The translations under genes and the position numbers were made by a program. The notes beneath the pieces are model-generated. The model made no database searches. It was not told the origin of the DNA and worked only from the letters and a program-made list of their open reading frames with translations. Shown here piece after piece: positions 1-5,645 of a stretch of 7,928 nt of DNA (positions are counted from its first letter, which is position 1; the number at the start of each line of letters is the position of its first letter). Source of the stretch: an uncultured Erysipelotrichaceae bacterium (GTDB lineage: Bacteria > Bacillota_I > Bacilli_A > Erysipelotrichales > Erysipelotrichaceae); NCBI GenBank assembly GCA_902796465.1, contig CADBPK010000299.1, positions 1-7,928 of the forward strand, written 5' to 3'.

Positions 1-187
1 AGAGAAATGGTGCGGGAAAGAGGTTGCAGTTATTGCCGAGCAATATGATAATGGTTATACAAAAGGATACAGTTCGCAGTATGTTCCCGTCTGGATCAAA
101 GGTCAGTATCCCTCCGGCAGCCTGATCAAAGCTGTTGGGGAGAAGAGCAGAGACAGCGTACTGTTCGCAGAAGGAAAAACAGAATGA
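1..187 (+). CDS. mtaB: C-terminal end of a radical-SAM tRNA methylthiotransferase, probably MtaB (partial, 5' end outside window)
   Basis: Reading frame 2 is open from the left edge to a TGA at 185-187 and gives 61 residues. The piece looks like a TRAM domain: residues around VAVIAEQYDNGYTKGYSSQY match the usual MtaB ending, in which a 'VLfE...dG.y.GyT.nYi.V' strand pattern follows the radical-SAM domain. MtaB adds a methylthio group to t6A at position 37 of tRNAs decoding ANN codons, using iron-sulfur clusters that would lie upstream of this window. Context supports the call, because in Bacillus relatives mtaB (yqeV) lies just upstream of rpsU. Its stop overlaps the next start by four bases (ATGA), so translation is probably coupled. 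MiaB or RimO would be the alternatives, but their TRAM ends read differently. The catalytic part cannot be seen, so this rests on the tail and the neighbourhood. Confidence 0.68.
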   Translation, partial: EKWCGKEVAVIAEQYDNGYTKGYSSQYVPVWIKGQYPSGSLIKAVGEKSRDSVLFAEGKTE

Positions 188-1647
188 AACTCACGGAACT
201 TTTTGAAAACGTACCTGATATCGAAGTGAAATGTCTGACTGCCGACAGCAGAAAGAAGAGACCTGATTCGATCTTTTTCTGCGTCAAGGGCATGAAGTAT
301 GACGGCCATAATTTTGTGGATGAAGCCATCAGCAACGGCGCGAAAGTCGTTGTGCACAGTGAGCCCATTCCGAATATGAAGGATGATGTTACGTATATCC
401 GTGTCAGGGATGTCATGACGGCATACAACAAGGTAGCCGACGCGTTTTATCATTACCCGAGCCACAAACTCCTGATGGTTGGCGTAACGGGATCCTATGG
501 AAAATCATCCGTCGCCTGCATCATCCGTGACATCCTGAATGAATTCCAGCCGACCGGCTATATCGGGACGATGGATATCGAATACGGCAGCGTCAAGCTT
601 CCGCCTGTCCCGGCATCTCCAGACATCGATGACCTGCACGGTATTCTGCGTGATATGGTCGATACCGGCATGAAGAGCAGCATCGTCGAAGTCTCTTCCA
701 TCGGTATCGAACAGAACCGCTATGACAGCATCGATTTCGATGTGGCGGTCTTTACGAATCTTTCCAGTGACCATCTGGATTATCATCTGACCGTAGCCAA
801 CTACATACAGGCGAAAAAGCGTCTGTTTGACGGACTCAAACCGGAAGCGGTGGCAGTCGTGAACGCGGATGACCCGGTCAGCCGGCAGATGGTGCAGGAC
901 TGTCAGTGCAAGGTGATCACCTACGGCATCGACCAGGAGGCAGACTACCGGGCAGTCAGTTATCAGCTGCTCAAGGACAGGTCGCGCATGACGCTGTCGA
1001 TCAGCGGCATGGAGTATGAACTGGAGACGAACCTGATCGCCAAGTTCAATATCTATAATCTCCTGGCTGCGATCGCGGTACTGCATGTCAAGGGAATCCC
1101 GATCGAACAGATGAAGCCGTTTATCAATGATCTGCGTCAGATCGACGGACGTATGGAAAGGATCATTGACGGACAGCCGTTCAATATCCTTGTCGACCTG
1201 GCCAATTCCCCGGACGGCATCGAGCAGGTCTGCCAGTACGCTTCCGCGATTACGCCGAAAGGCAAGCGGATCATCGCGCTGACCGGCAGTTCCGGCAAAA
1301 AGGATGTCGTGAGAAGGCCGCTGATCGGCAAGGTACTGGACAAATACTGCGACATGATCATCCTGACGGAAGATGATCCGGCGTCGGAAGATCCGGCAGA
1401 TATCGCCAGGGAGATCGCGGCAGGCATCCGTTCCACCAACTGCATCACCATAGAAGACCGTGAAAACGCGATCCGGCAGGCAATCGAACTGGCGGATATC
1501 AATGATACAGTCTTACTGCTGGGAAAAGGCAACAGCAGGACCATTTTCCGGAATTTCGGTCCAGAAGAGTATGAAGGGGACGATGTTCTGGTGCATAATA
1601 TATTAAAGAAATATTATTTTACAGACGGAGATGAGGAGGTTTTATGA
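184..1647 (+). CDS. murE: MurE-family Mur ligase (UDP-MurNAc-tripeptide synthetase-like), divergent
   Basis: At 487 aa this has full MurE length and all three Mur ligase domains. The N-terminal substrate domain carries [14 protein letters not shown] (19-32) and DGHNF (40-44). The ATPase domain has a P-loop TGSYGKSS (102-109), EVSS (169-172), the Mg/ATP segment DHLDYH (196-201) and K211, which aligns with the carbamylated lysine. The C-terminal domain has DGRMERI (321-327), EDDPASEDP (396-404) and GKGNSR (447-452). MurE adds the third amino acid to UDP-MurNAc-L-Ala-D-Glu in the cytoplasm. The DDPA motif replaces the DNPR typical of diaminopimelate enzymes and resembles lysine-type enzymes (DNPA in Staphylococcus aureus), so L-lysine or another non-DAP substrate is inferred. 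Several signatures differ from classical MurE: GSYGKSS for GTNGKTT, LANSPD for YAHTPD, and SGKKD for GGxRD. It may therefore be a paralogue with another substrate. AGGAA at 172-176 lies 7 bases before the start, and the start overlaps the mtaB stop. Confidence 0.78.
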   Translation: MKLTELFENVPDIEVKCLTADSRKKRPDSIFFCVKGMKYDGHNFVDEAISNGAKVVVHSEPIPNMKDDVTYIRVRDVMTAYNKVADAFYHYPSHKLLMVGVTGSYGKSSVACIIRDILNEFQPTGYIGTMDIEYGSVKLPPVPASPDIDDLHGILRDMVDTGMKSSIVEVSSIGIEQNRYDSIDFDVAVFTNLSSDHLDYHLTVANYIQAKKRLFDGLKPEAVAVVNADDPVSRQMVQDCQCKVITYGIDQEADYRAVSYQLLKDRSRMTLSISGMEYELETNLIAKFNIYNLLAAIAVLHVKGIPIEQMKPFINDLRQIDGRMERIIDGQPFNILVDLANSPDGIEQVCQYASAITPKGKRIIALTGSSGKKDVVRRPLIGKVLDKYCDMIILTEDDPASEDPADIAREIAAGIRSTNCITIEDRENAIRQAIELADINDTVLLLGKGNSRTIFRNFGPEEYEGDDVLVHNILKKYYFTDGDEEVL

Positions 1648-2282
1648 AAGACAGCAAATATATCGATCATACCGCGCTGAAACCTGATACGACCAAAGAA
1701 CAGATCATCAAGCTCTGCCGGGAAGCGGCAGAATATGATTTCGCTTCCGTATGCGTCAATGGCTGCTGGCTTCCTGTTGTGAAGGAAGAACTGAAAGGCA
1801 CAGATGTCAAGGCATGCACCGTCATCGGTTTCCCGCTCGGCGCTATGAGCGAAAAGGCGAAGGTATTTGAAGCGGCGGATGCAGTGAACAGCGGCGCGGA
1901 CGAAGTGGATATGGTGATCAATGTCGGCATGCTGAAAGATCATAATGATGCTTATGTGATCCATGAGATCAAAGCAATCAAGGAAGCAGTCGGCGATCAT
2001 GTGCTGAAGGTGATCATTGAGACCGGACTCCTGAATGATGAAGAAAAAGCAAGGGCATGCAAGGACGCGATGGCCGCAGGCGCGGATTTCGTCAAGACAT
2101 GCACAGGCTTCGGTACGGGAAGTGCGACACTGGAAGATGTCCGTCTGATGAAGGAAACAGTCGGTGACGTGATGAAAGTCAAGGCGTCCGGCGGGATCCG
2201 TGACAGGGAGACATTTGAAAAGATGATCGCAGCCGGCGCGGACCGCATCGGCACCAGTTCCGGCGTCAGGCTTGTCGGCTGA
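1644..2282 (+). CDS. deoC: Deoxyribose-phosphate aldolase DeoC
   Basis: This cytoplasmic class I aldolase cleaves 2-deoxy-D-ribose 5-phosphate to glyceraldehyde 3-phosphate and acetaldehyde, the last step of deoxynucleoside breakdown. The 212-aa product has the usual length of short bacterial DeoC proteins and is a TIM barrel throughout. YIDHTALKP (6-14) is the family opening. TVIGFPLG (59-66) and EVDMVINVG (87-95, with D89) follow. VKTCTGF (150-156) holds the Schiff-base lysine K151, and VKASGGIRD (179-187) holds the second active-site lysine K180. The C-terminal [10 protein letters not shown] (198-207) is the phosphate-binding end. The start is set by AGGAGG at 1634-1639, four bases upstream, and the ATG overlaps the ligase stop as ATGA. 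The gene is followed by a hairpin terminator at 2308-2340, so it is probably last in the mtaB-ligase-deoC unit. Cytidine deaminase, another nucleoside gene, lies 3 kb downstream. Confidence 0.97.
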   Translation: MKDSKYIDHTALKPDTTKEQIIKLCREAAEYDFASVCVNGCWLPVVKEELKGTDVKACTVIGFPLGAMSEKAKVFEAADAVNSGADEVDMVINVGMLKDHNDAYVIHEIKAIKEAVGDHVLKVIIETGLLNDEEKARACKDAMAAGADFVKTCTGFGTGSATLEDVRLMKETVGDVMKVKASGGIRDRETFEKMIAAGADRIGTSSGVRLVG

Positions 2283-2307
2283 GAAAGCATAACAATTGTA
2301 TTTTCCG

Positions 2308-2340
2308 AAAGCATGTATTATTTTAGGTACATGCTTTTAT
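2308..2340 (+). terminator. Probable intrinsic terminator after deoC, overlapping the start of the next gene
   Basis: The arms AAAGCATGTA (2308-2317) and TACATGCTTT (2328-2337) are perfect 10-bp complements around a 10-base loop, and the right arm runs into TTTTAT. It lies 26 bases after the deoC stop. The stem is rather AT-rich and the T run is short (four), so termination may be partial. Both candidate ATG starts of the next gene (2313 and 2331) lie inside the arms, so the hairpin could instead, or also, hide the start region from ribosomes. Confidence 0.6.
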
Positions 2341-3155
2341 ATATCGGAATACTTGCAAATGTGATCCTGATCTTCGGCGGCATCGGCTGGAGCCTGCTCG
2401 GATACAACAATTCATTCCTGAACTGGGCGGTTGAATCCATGACGGCGAAAGCTACCGCTGCCGGCATGAAGGAGAATATTCAGGGCGAGAGGATTTATGT
2501 GAAAAGAGAAAACAAACGGCCGGTAAGGGTAAATCTTTACCGGGCACCGGAAGTGAACCAGCCGGTCATCTTCGTGGCGCACGGCGGAAATTTCTATGAT
2601 CGCGACGCGGACAATATCGATGATTTCTGTGTTGCCCTGGCAGAGAAGATGAATATGTCGGTCATCTCGGTTTCCTACACGAAAGTCGATGTGCATGTCA
2701 CCAGCTATCCGCAGGATGAGATCGGGGATGTGATCCGCTATTTCGCGGACCATGCAGGCATCTATGATCTCGACATGCAGAACTATGTCATGATGGGGAT
2801 CGAAGCAGGTGCCTACCTGTCCCTGATCGCCGGCATCAATATGATCCAGAAGACATACTTTTCAAAAGCCTATGTGTTCATCAATCCGTTCCTGGACTAT
2901 GTCCCGATCAGCTTTGCCCAGGCAGGATGGCATCCGGAGCCGCTCCTCCTTCTGTTCACGAATGAGGATAACGCGGAGAAGGCTGAAGAGTATCAGGATG
3001 TGCTGGCACGGGCGGATGTGTATGCAAAAATACACCGCCGGAATGATCCGGAACACCCGCTGCGCCTCTTCGGGGAATCCTATAAACAGGAAAAGGAAGC
3101 CTATGAGGAACACCTCGACTGGATCAAAGAGAATCTTGACCGTATCCTGCGTTAA
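2313..3155 (+). CDS. Membrane-anchored alpha/beta-hydrolase-fold protein lacking the serine nucleophile
   Basis: This 280-aa protein begins with a hydrophobic segment (about residues 7-29), probably one membrane anchor. From about residue 60 it follows the pattern of the alpha/beta-hydrolase_3 (hormone-sensitive-lipase-like) family. HGGNF (90-94) corresponds to the oxyanion-hole HGG, and YPQDEIGDVIRYF (132-144) to the helix after the lid. GIEAG (162-166) sits where the GDSAG nucleophile elbow is expected. TNEDNAEKAEEY (216-227) sits where the acidic residue is expected, and H248 is a possible catalytic histidine. The nucleophile position is E164 (GAA, 2802-2804), which is at least two base changes from any serine codon, so a single sequencing error is unlikely. 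Loss of esterase activity is inferred, and the function is unknown. The start is uncertain: ATG 2313 has no Shine-Dalgarno, and ATG 2331 (274 aa) has only a weak AGG three bases before it. Both lie in the hairpin at 2308-2340. The frame is also open back to the deoC stop. Confidence 0.72.
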   Translation: MYYFRYMLLYIGILANVILIFGGIGWSLLGYNNSFLNWAVESMTAKATAAGMKENIQGERIYVKRENKRPVRVNLYRAPEVNQPVIFVAHGGNFYDRDADNIDDFCVALAEKMNMSVISVSYTKVDVHVTSYPQDEIGDVIRYFADHAGIYDLDMQNYVMMGIEAGAYLSLIAGINMIQKTYFSKAYVFINPFLDYVPISFAQAGWHPEPLLLLFTNEDNAEKAEEYQDVLARADVYAKIHRRNDPEHPLRLFGESYKQEKEAYEEHLDWIKENLDRILR

Positions 3156-3162
3156 TATTTGA

Positions 3163-3191
3163 TTGCATTCATCAGTTCTTTCTGATAAGAT
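3163..3191 (+). promoter_or_regulatory. Candidate promoter for rpsU (extended -10)
   Basis: TTGCAT (3163-3168) is followed after 17 bases by TAAGAT (3186-3191), which is preceded by TG at 3183-3184 as in extended -10 promoters. The -35 matches only three of six consensus bases. The position fits, since the 70-base gap before rpsU is the only free space there and rpsU ends in its own terminator. Start of transcription would be near 3198. Confidence 0.42.
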
Positions 3192-3212
3192 AAACAGGCT
3201 TGCGAAAGGAAA

Positions 3213-3218
3213 GGGGGG
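3213..3218 (+). promoter_or_regulatory. Ribosome binding site that fixes the rpsU start
   Basis: A run of six G residues preceded by AA lies seven bases before ATG 3226. An upstream in-frame ATG at 3163 has no such site and would overlap the promoter, so this element chooses 3226. Confidence 0.75.
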
Positions 3219-3225
3219 TTGTGAT

Positions 3226-3405
3226 ATGGCAAGAATCATCGTTAAAGAGAACGAAAATCTCGATGATGCGATGCGGCGTTTCAAACGCACGGTTTCCCGT
3301 AACGGAACCCTCGCGGAATGCCGTAAGAGAGAATTCTATGTGAAGCCTGGTGTCAAGAGAAGGCTGAAGATGGAAGCCGCAAGAAAAAAGAGAAAGAGAA
3401 GTTAA
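3226..3405 (+). CDS. rpsU: 30S ribosomal protein S21
   Basis: The 59-aa product matches S21 over its full length. [20 protein letters not shown] is the family N-terminus with the NExLDDAxRRFKR pattern, followed by [17 protein letters not shown] and a very basic tail of Lys and Arg. S21 is a late-assembling small-subunit protein near the anti-Shine-Dalgarno end of 16S rRNA and helps select start sites. The start is chosen from the family N-terminus and the G-rich ribosome binding site seven bases upstream. The gene has a candidate promoter before it and a strong terminator directly after it, so it is probably transcribed alone and can be set to a higher level than its operon-like neighbours. 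Its place just upstream of phoH-ybeY is typical of Firmicutes. Confidence 0.98.
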   Translation: MARIIVKENENLDDAMRRFKRTVSRNGTLAECRKREFYVKPGVKRRLKMEAARKKRKRS

Positions 3406-3427
3406 AAAGAAGCGCAGGCTTCTTTTT
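3404..3427 (+). terminator. Intrinsic terminator of rpsU
   Basis: The arms AAAAAGAAGC (3404-3413) and GCTTCTTTTT (3418-3427) are perfect complements around the tetraloop GCAG, and the right arm ends in five T residues. The left arm begins within the TAA stop codon of rpsU. The A run opposite the T run means it might also terminate transcription on the other strand, but no gene lies there. Confidence 0.88.
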
Positions 3428-3454
3428 ACTTGCTGAAAAATGGAATATTATATA
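3425..3454 (+). promoter_or_regulatory. Weak candidate promoter for the phoH operon
   Basis: A new promoter is expected after the rpsU terminator. The region 3446-3456 is AT-rich with overlapping -10-like hexamers (TATTAT at 3446, TATATA at 3449, TATAAA at 3451). TTTACT (3425-3430) is a possible -35, 15 or 18 bases from the first two. No combination is near consensus in both boxes and spacing, so the exact boxes are unsure. Readthrough from rpsU is the alternative. Confidence 0.3.
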
Positions 3455-3457
3455 AAT

Positions 3458-3462
3458 GGAGG
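3458..3462 (+). promoter_or_regulatory. Ribosome binding site that bears on the phoH start
   Basis: GGAGG lies 14 bases before ATG 3477, longer than the usual 5-9. It lies inside the longer reading frame that begins at ATG 3456, which has no site of its own. This favours the 3477 start, though not decisively. Confidence 0.45.
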
Positions 3463-3476
3463 ATGTCTTTTTATTT

Positions 3477-4433
3477 ATGCGAACAATTCACTTGACTGAT
3501 CTGAGGGATTATGATCTGATCTCACTGGTCGGACCTTCTGATCAGAACCTGAATATCATTAGCGAATATTTCAATACAGAGCTCTCTTTCCGCAATCAGA
3601 GCCTGTATATCAAGGATGTTTCCGATCCTGTTTTTGAAAAGATATCGGATGTTGTTGCGGCATTATGCACGGTGATCAAAAGCGGCAGGAATATCTCCCC
3701 GCAGGATGTGATCTATGCCTGCCGGCAGATCAGCAGCGGCCGCGAAGTATCCTTCGAGGATTATCATTCGGTTACAGTAGGAAGAACGCTGTCGGGCAAA
3801 GTCATCACGCCGCGGACAAAGGGACAGTATGATTTTGTCACGGCAATGGAACGCTCGCCGATCGTGTTTGCGATCGGTCCGGCCGGAACCGGCAAGACAT
3901 ATCTGGCCGTGATCAAGGCTGTGACTGCCCTGAAAAACGGTGATGTCAAGCGCATTGTCCTGACGAGACCTGCCGTGGAAGCGGGAGAGAATCTCGGCTT
4001 CCTGCCCGGCGACCTGAAGGAAAAAGTCGATCCGTATCTGACGCCGCTCTATGACGCTTTGAATGTCATGCTGGGACGGGAACAGACAGAAAAACTGATC
4101 GAAAGGGGCATCGTCGAGATCGCGCCGCTGGCCTATATGCGGGGACGTACCCTCGAGGATTCATATGTCATACTTGATGAAGCGCAGAATACCACAGCTA
4201 TGCAGATGAAGATGTTTCTGACAAGGCTGGGGTTTCATTCACGCATGGTCGTAACCGGCGACACAACGCAGATCGACCTGAAGCCGAATATTGAAAGCGG
4301 CCTGATCCAGGCAGCGAAGATTCTGGAAGGCATTAAGGAGATCGAGATCATACAGCTGACCGGAGACGACGTCGTACGTCATCCGCTCGTACAGAAGATC
4401 ATCGAAAGATATGAATCTTTCGGCGGAAAATAA
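3477..4433 (+). CDS. phoH: PhoH-family ATPase (PhoH-like protein)
   Basis: The 318-aa product (325 aa if ATG 3456 is used) has the single-domain PhoH plan. A short N-terminal region of about 110 residues is followed by a RecA-like NTPase. Numbered from ATG 3456, the Walker A is GPAGTGKT (141-148) and the Walker B is VILDEAQN (238-245). Further conserved segments are LTRPAVEAGENLGFLPGD (169-186), AYMRGRTLED (226-235) and VVTGDTTQIDL (265-275). Members bind and hydrolyse ATP. The role is not settled, but the constant pairing with ybeY points to RNA metabolism. The gap to ybeY is 16 bases and the gene starts the run down to recO. The start is chosen for GGAGG upstream and because the candidate promoter overlaps ATG 3456. 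Family identity is certain; the start is not. Confidence 0.93.
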   Translation: MRTIHLTDLRDYDLISLVGPSDQNLNIISEYFNTELSFRNQSLYIKDVSDPVFEKISDVVAALCTVIKSGRNISPQDVIYACRQISSGREVSFEDYHSVTVGRTLSGKVITPRTKGQYDFVTAMERSPIVFAIGPAGTGKTYLAVIKAVTALKNGDVKRIVLTRPAVEAGENLGFLPGDLKEKVDPYLTPLYDALNVMLGREQTEKLIERGIVEIAPLAYMRGRTLEDSYVILDEAQNTTAMQMKMFLTRLGFHSRMVVTGDTTQIDLKPNIESGLIQAAKILEGIKEIEIIQLTGDDVVRHPLVQKIIERYESFGGK

Positions 4434-4449
4434 ACACTGAGGAGTATCT

Positions 4450-4905
4450 ATGGAAATCACAGTATATAACCGGACCAATCAGAATGTTGATGCATTTGAA
4501 GCATATTTTGAAAAGATAGCGGACCGGACATGCAGGGTGCTGCGTGTCAGGAAAGACCAGACGGTCTCCGTTACGTTCATGCGCTCTGTTTCCATGCATA
4601 AGATCAACCGTGACTACCGCGGCATCGACCGCCCGACGGATGTGATCACCTTTGCGGCACAGGACTATGAAGCGGATTTTGAGATGGAGGAAATGGACTG
4701 CGATCTCGGGGATATTTTCATCAATATCGATTATGCCCGCAGACAGGCAAAAGAGTACGGCCATTCCTATGAACGTGAGATCTGTTTCCTGTTTACCCAC
4801 GGACTTCTGCACTGCCTGGGTTATGACCATATGACGGAAGAGGATGAGAAGATCATGTCGGATCTGCAGAAGAAGATCCTTGATCCGATCATTAAGAGAT
4901 CATGA
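4450..4905 (+). CDS. ybeY: Endoribonuclease YbeY (rRNA maturation factor)
   Basis: YbeY is a metal-dependent RNase involved in 16S rRNA 3'-end processing and 70S ribosome quality control. The 151-aa length is typical. The signature HGLLHCLGYDH (117-127) provides the three zinc-binding histidines H117, H121 and H127. Other conserved segments are NRDYRGIDRPTDVITFA (53-69) and DLGDIFIN (85-92), which form the substrate groove. Residue 122 is Cys where Leu is common, which should not affect the metal site. AGGAG at 4440-4444 lies five bases before the ATG and fixes the start. The gene lies between phoH and dgkA, the usual Firmicutes order, and its stop overlaps the dgkA start (ATGA). The yqfF (pgpH) gene often found between phoH and ybeY is not here. 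Confidence 0.97.
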   Translation: MEITVYNRTNQNVDAFEAYFEKIADRTCRVLRVRKDQTVSVTFMRSVSMHKINRDYRGIDRPTDVITFAAQDYEADFEMEEMDCDLGDIFINIDYARRQAKEYGHSYEREICFLFTHGLLHCLGYDHMTEEDEKIMSDLQKKILDPIIKRS

Positions 4906-5234
4906 AAAAGAAATTTGAAGACGCATTCAGGGGACTGTATGAAGCCTTTATGGATCCTGCGGTGTTCCTGCAGGCAGTGCTTGGAATCATGGCTGTTATT
5001 GCCGGCTTCATACTGAAGTTGGAACGTACAGAATGGCTGATGGTCATTCTGTGCATCGGGCTTGTGATCACGGCGGAGATCCTGAATACATGTATAGAAA
5101 AGTTATGCGATCTGTATTCCACGGCATACAGTGAGAGGATACGCAAGATCAAGGACATGTCGTCCGGGGCGGTGCTGTTCGCTGCCCTGATCGCCTTAAC
5201 GGCGGCCGTCATGATCCTTTTAAACCATATATGA
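4902..5234 (+). CDS. dgkA: Diacylglycerol/undecaprenol kinase family protein, DgkA
   Basis: This small integral membrane kinase has 110 aa. A cytoplasmic amphipathic start (KKKFEDAFRGLYEAF, 2-16) precedes three membrane helices at about 22-39, 46-64 and 88-108. Catalytic residues lie in AEILNTCIEKLCDLYS (58-73), with E59, N62, E65 and D70, and in IKDMSSGAV (83-91), with K84 and D85. In Gram-positive bacteria this family mostly phosphorylates undecaprenol, feeding the lipid carrier of wall synthesis, so that activity is inferred over diacylglycerol. The ATG overlaps the ybeY stop by four bases and has only a weak purine stretch before it, so expression probably depends on coupled translation. 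It is nine bases from cdd. Confidence 0.95.
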   Translation: MKKKFEDAFRGLYEAFMDPAVFLQAVLGIMAVIAGFILKLERTEWLMVILCIGLVITAEILNTCIEKLCDLYSTAYSERIRKIKDMSSGAVLFAALIALTAAVMILLNHI

Positions 5235-5243
5235 GGAGGAAGT

Positions 5244-5645
5244 ATGACGAGAGAAGAGCTGATACAGGAAGCTTTCAAGGCATTGAAGAACGCCTACGCT
5301 CCCTATTCCCATTATCATGTCGGCGCCTGTGTGCTTGCTAAAGACGGCAGGACATTTTACGGTGCCAATGTCGAGAATGCATCCTACGGCGCGACGATCT
5401 GTGCGGAACGGAACGCTGTGTTCAACGCATATTCCAACGGATGCCGGAAAGATGATATCGAAGCCATCGCGATCGTCAGTGACGGGGGCAGGCTGGGCGC
5501 TCCCTGCGGCATGTGCCGCCAGGTGCTCTGCGAACTGCTGAACCAGGATACGCCGATCTATCTTTCCAACGGGACGGAAGAAAAGGATACGAATATTGCG
5601 GAACTGCTTCCGATGCAGTTCACGATGGAAGACGTGCTGGGATGA
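5244..5645 (+). CDS. cdd: Cytidine deaminase
   Basis: Cytidine deaminase hydrolyses cytidine and deoxycytidine to the uridine forms in pyrimidine salvage. The 133-aa length is that of the small homotetrameric class. All active-site elements are visible: YSHYHVGA (21-28), NVENASYG (42-49) for ribose binding, CAERNA (53-58) with zinc ligand C53 and catalytic E55, and APCGMCRQVL (86-95) with zinc ligands C88 and C91. AGGAGG (5234-5239) lies four bases before the ATG, just after the dgkA stop, so this gene can be initiated independently. Its TGA overlaps the era start as ATGA. The dgkA-cdd-era order is standard in Firmicutes. Confidence 0.98.
   Translation: MTREELIQEAFKALKNAYAPYSHYHVGACVLAKDGRTFYGANVENASYGATICAERNAVFNAYSNGCRKDDIEAIAIVSDGGRLGAPCGMCRQVLCELLNQDTPIYLSNGTEEKDTNIAELLPMQFTMEDVLG

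Noticed and set aside
505..1086. 193-aa open frame on the minus strand
   Set aside because: It lies wholly opposite the MurE-like gene, has no recognisable domain, and is explained by codon bias of the sense gene.
3171..3186. Possible terminator after the hydrolase-fold gene (ATCAG/CTGAT stem)
   Set aside because: Only a 5-bp stem with no T run after it. It overlaps the rpsU promoter spacer and is too weak to call.
3163..3225. N-terminal extension of S21 from an in-frame ATG at 3163
   Set aside because: The added 21 residues do not resemble S21 and would overlap the promoter. The G-rich ribosome site and family N-terminus point to 3226.
5513..5641. Longer Era start inside cdd
   Set aside because: The extra 43 residues are an out-of-frame reading of cdd and include its conserved zinc-site codons. 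The G1 motif would be far from the N-terminus, unlike Era.
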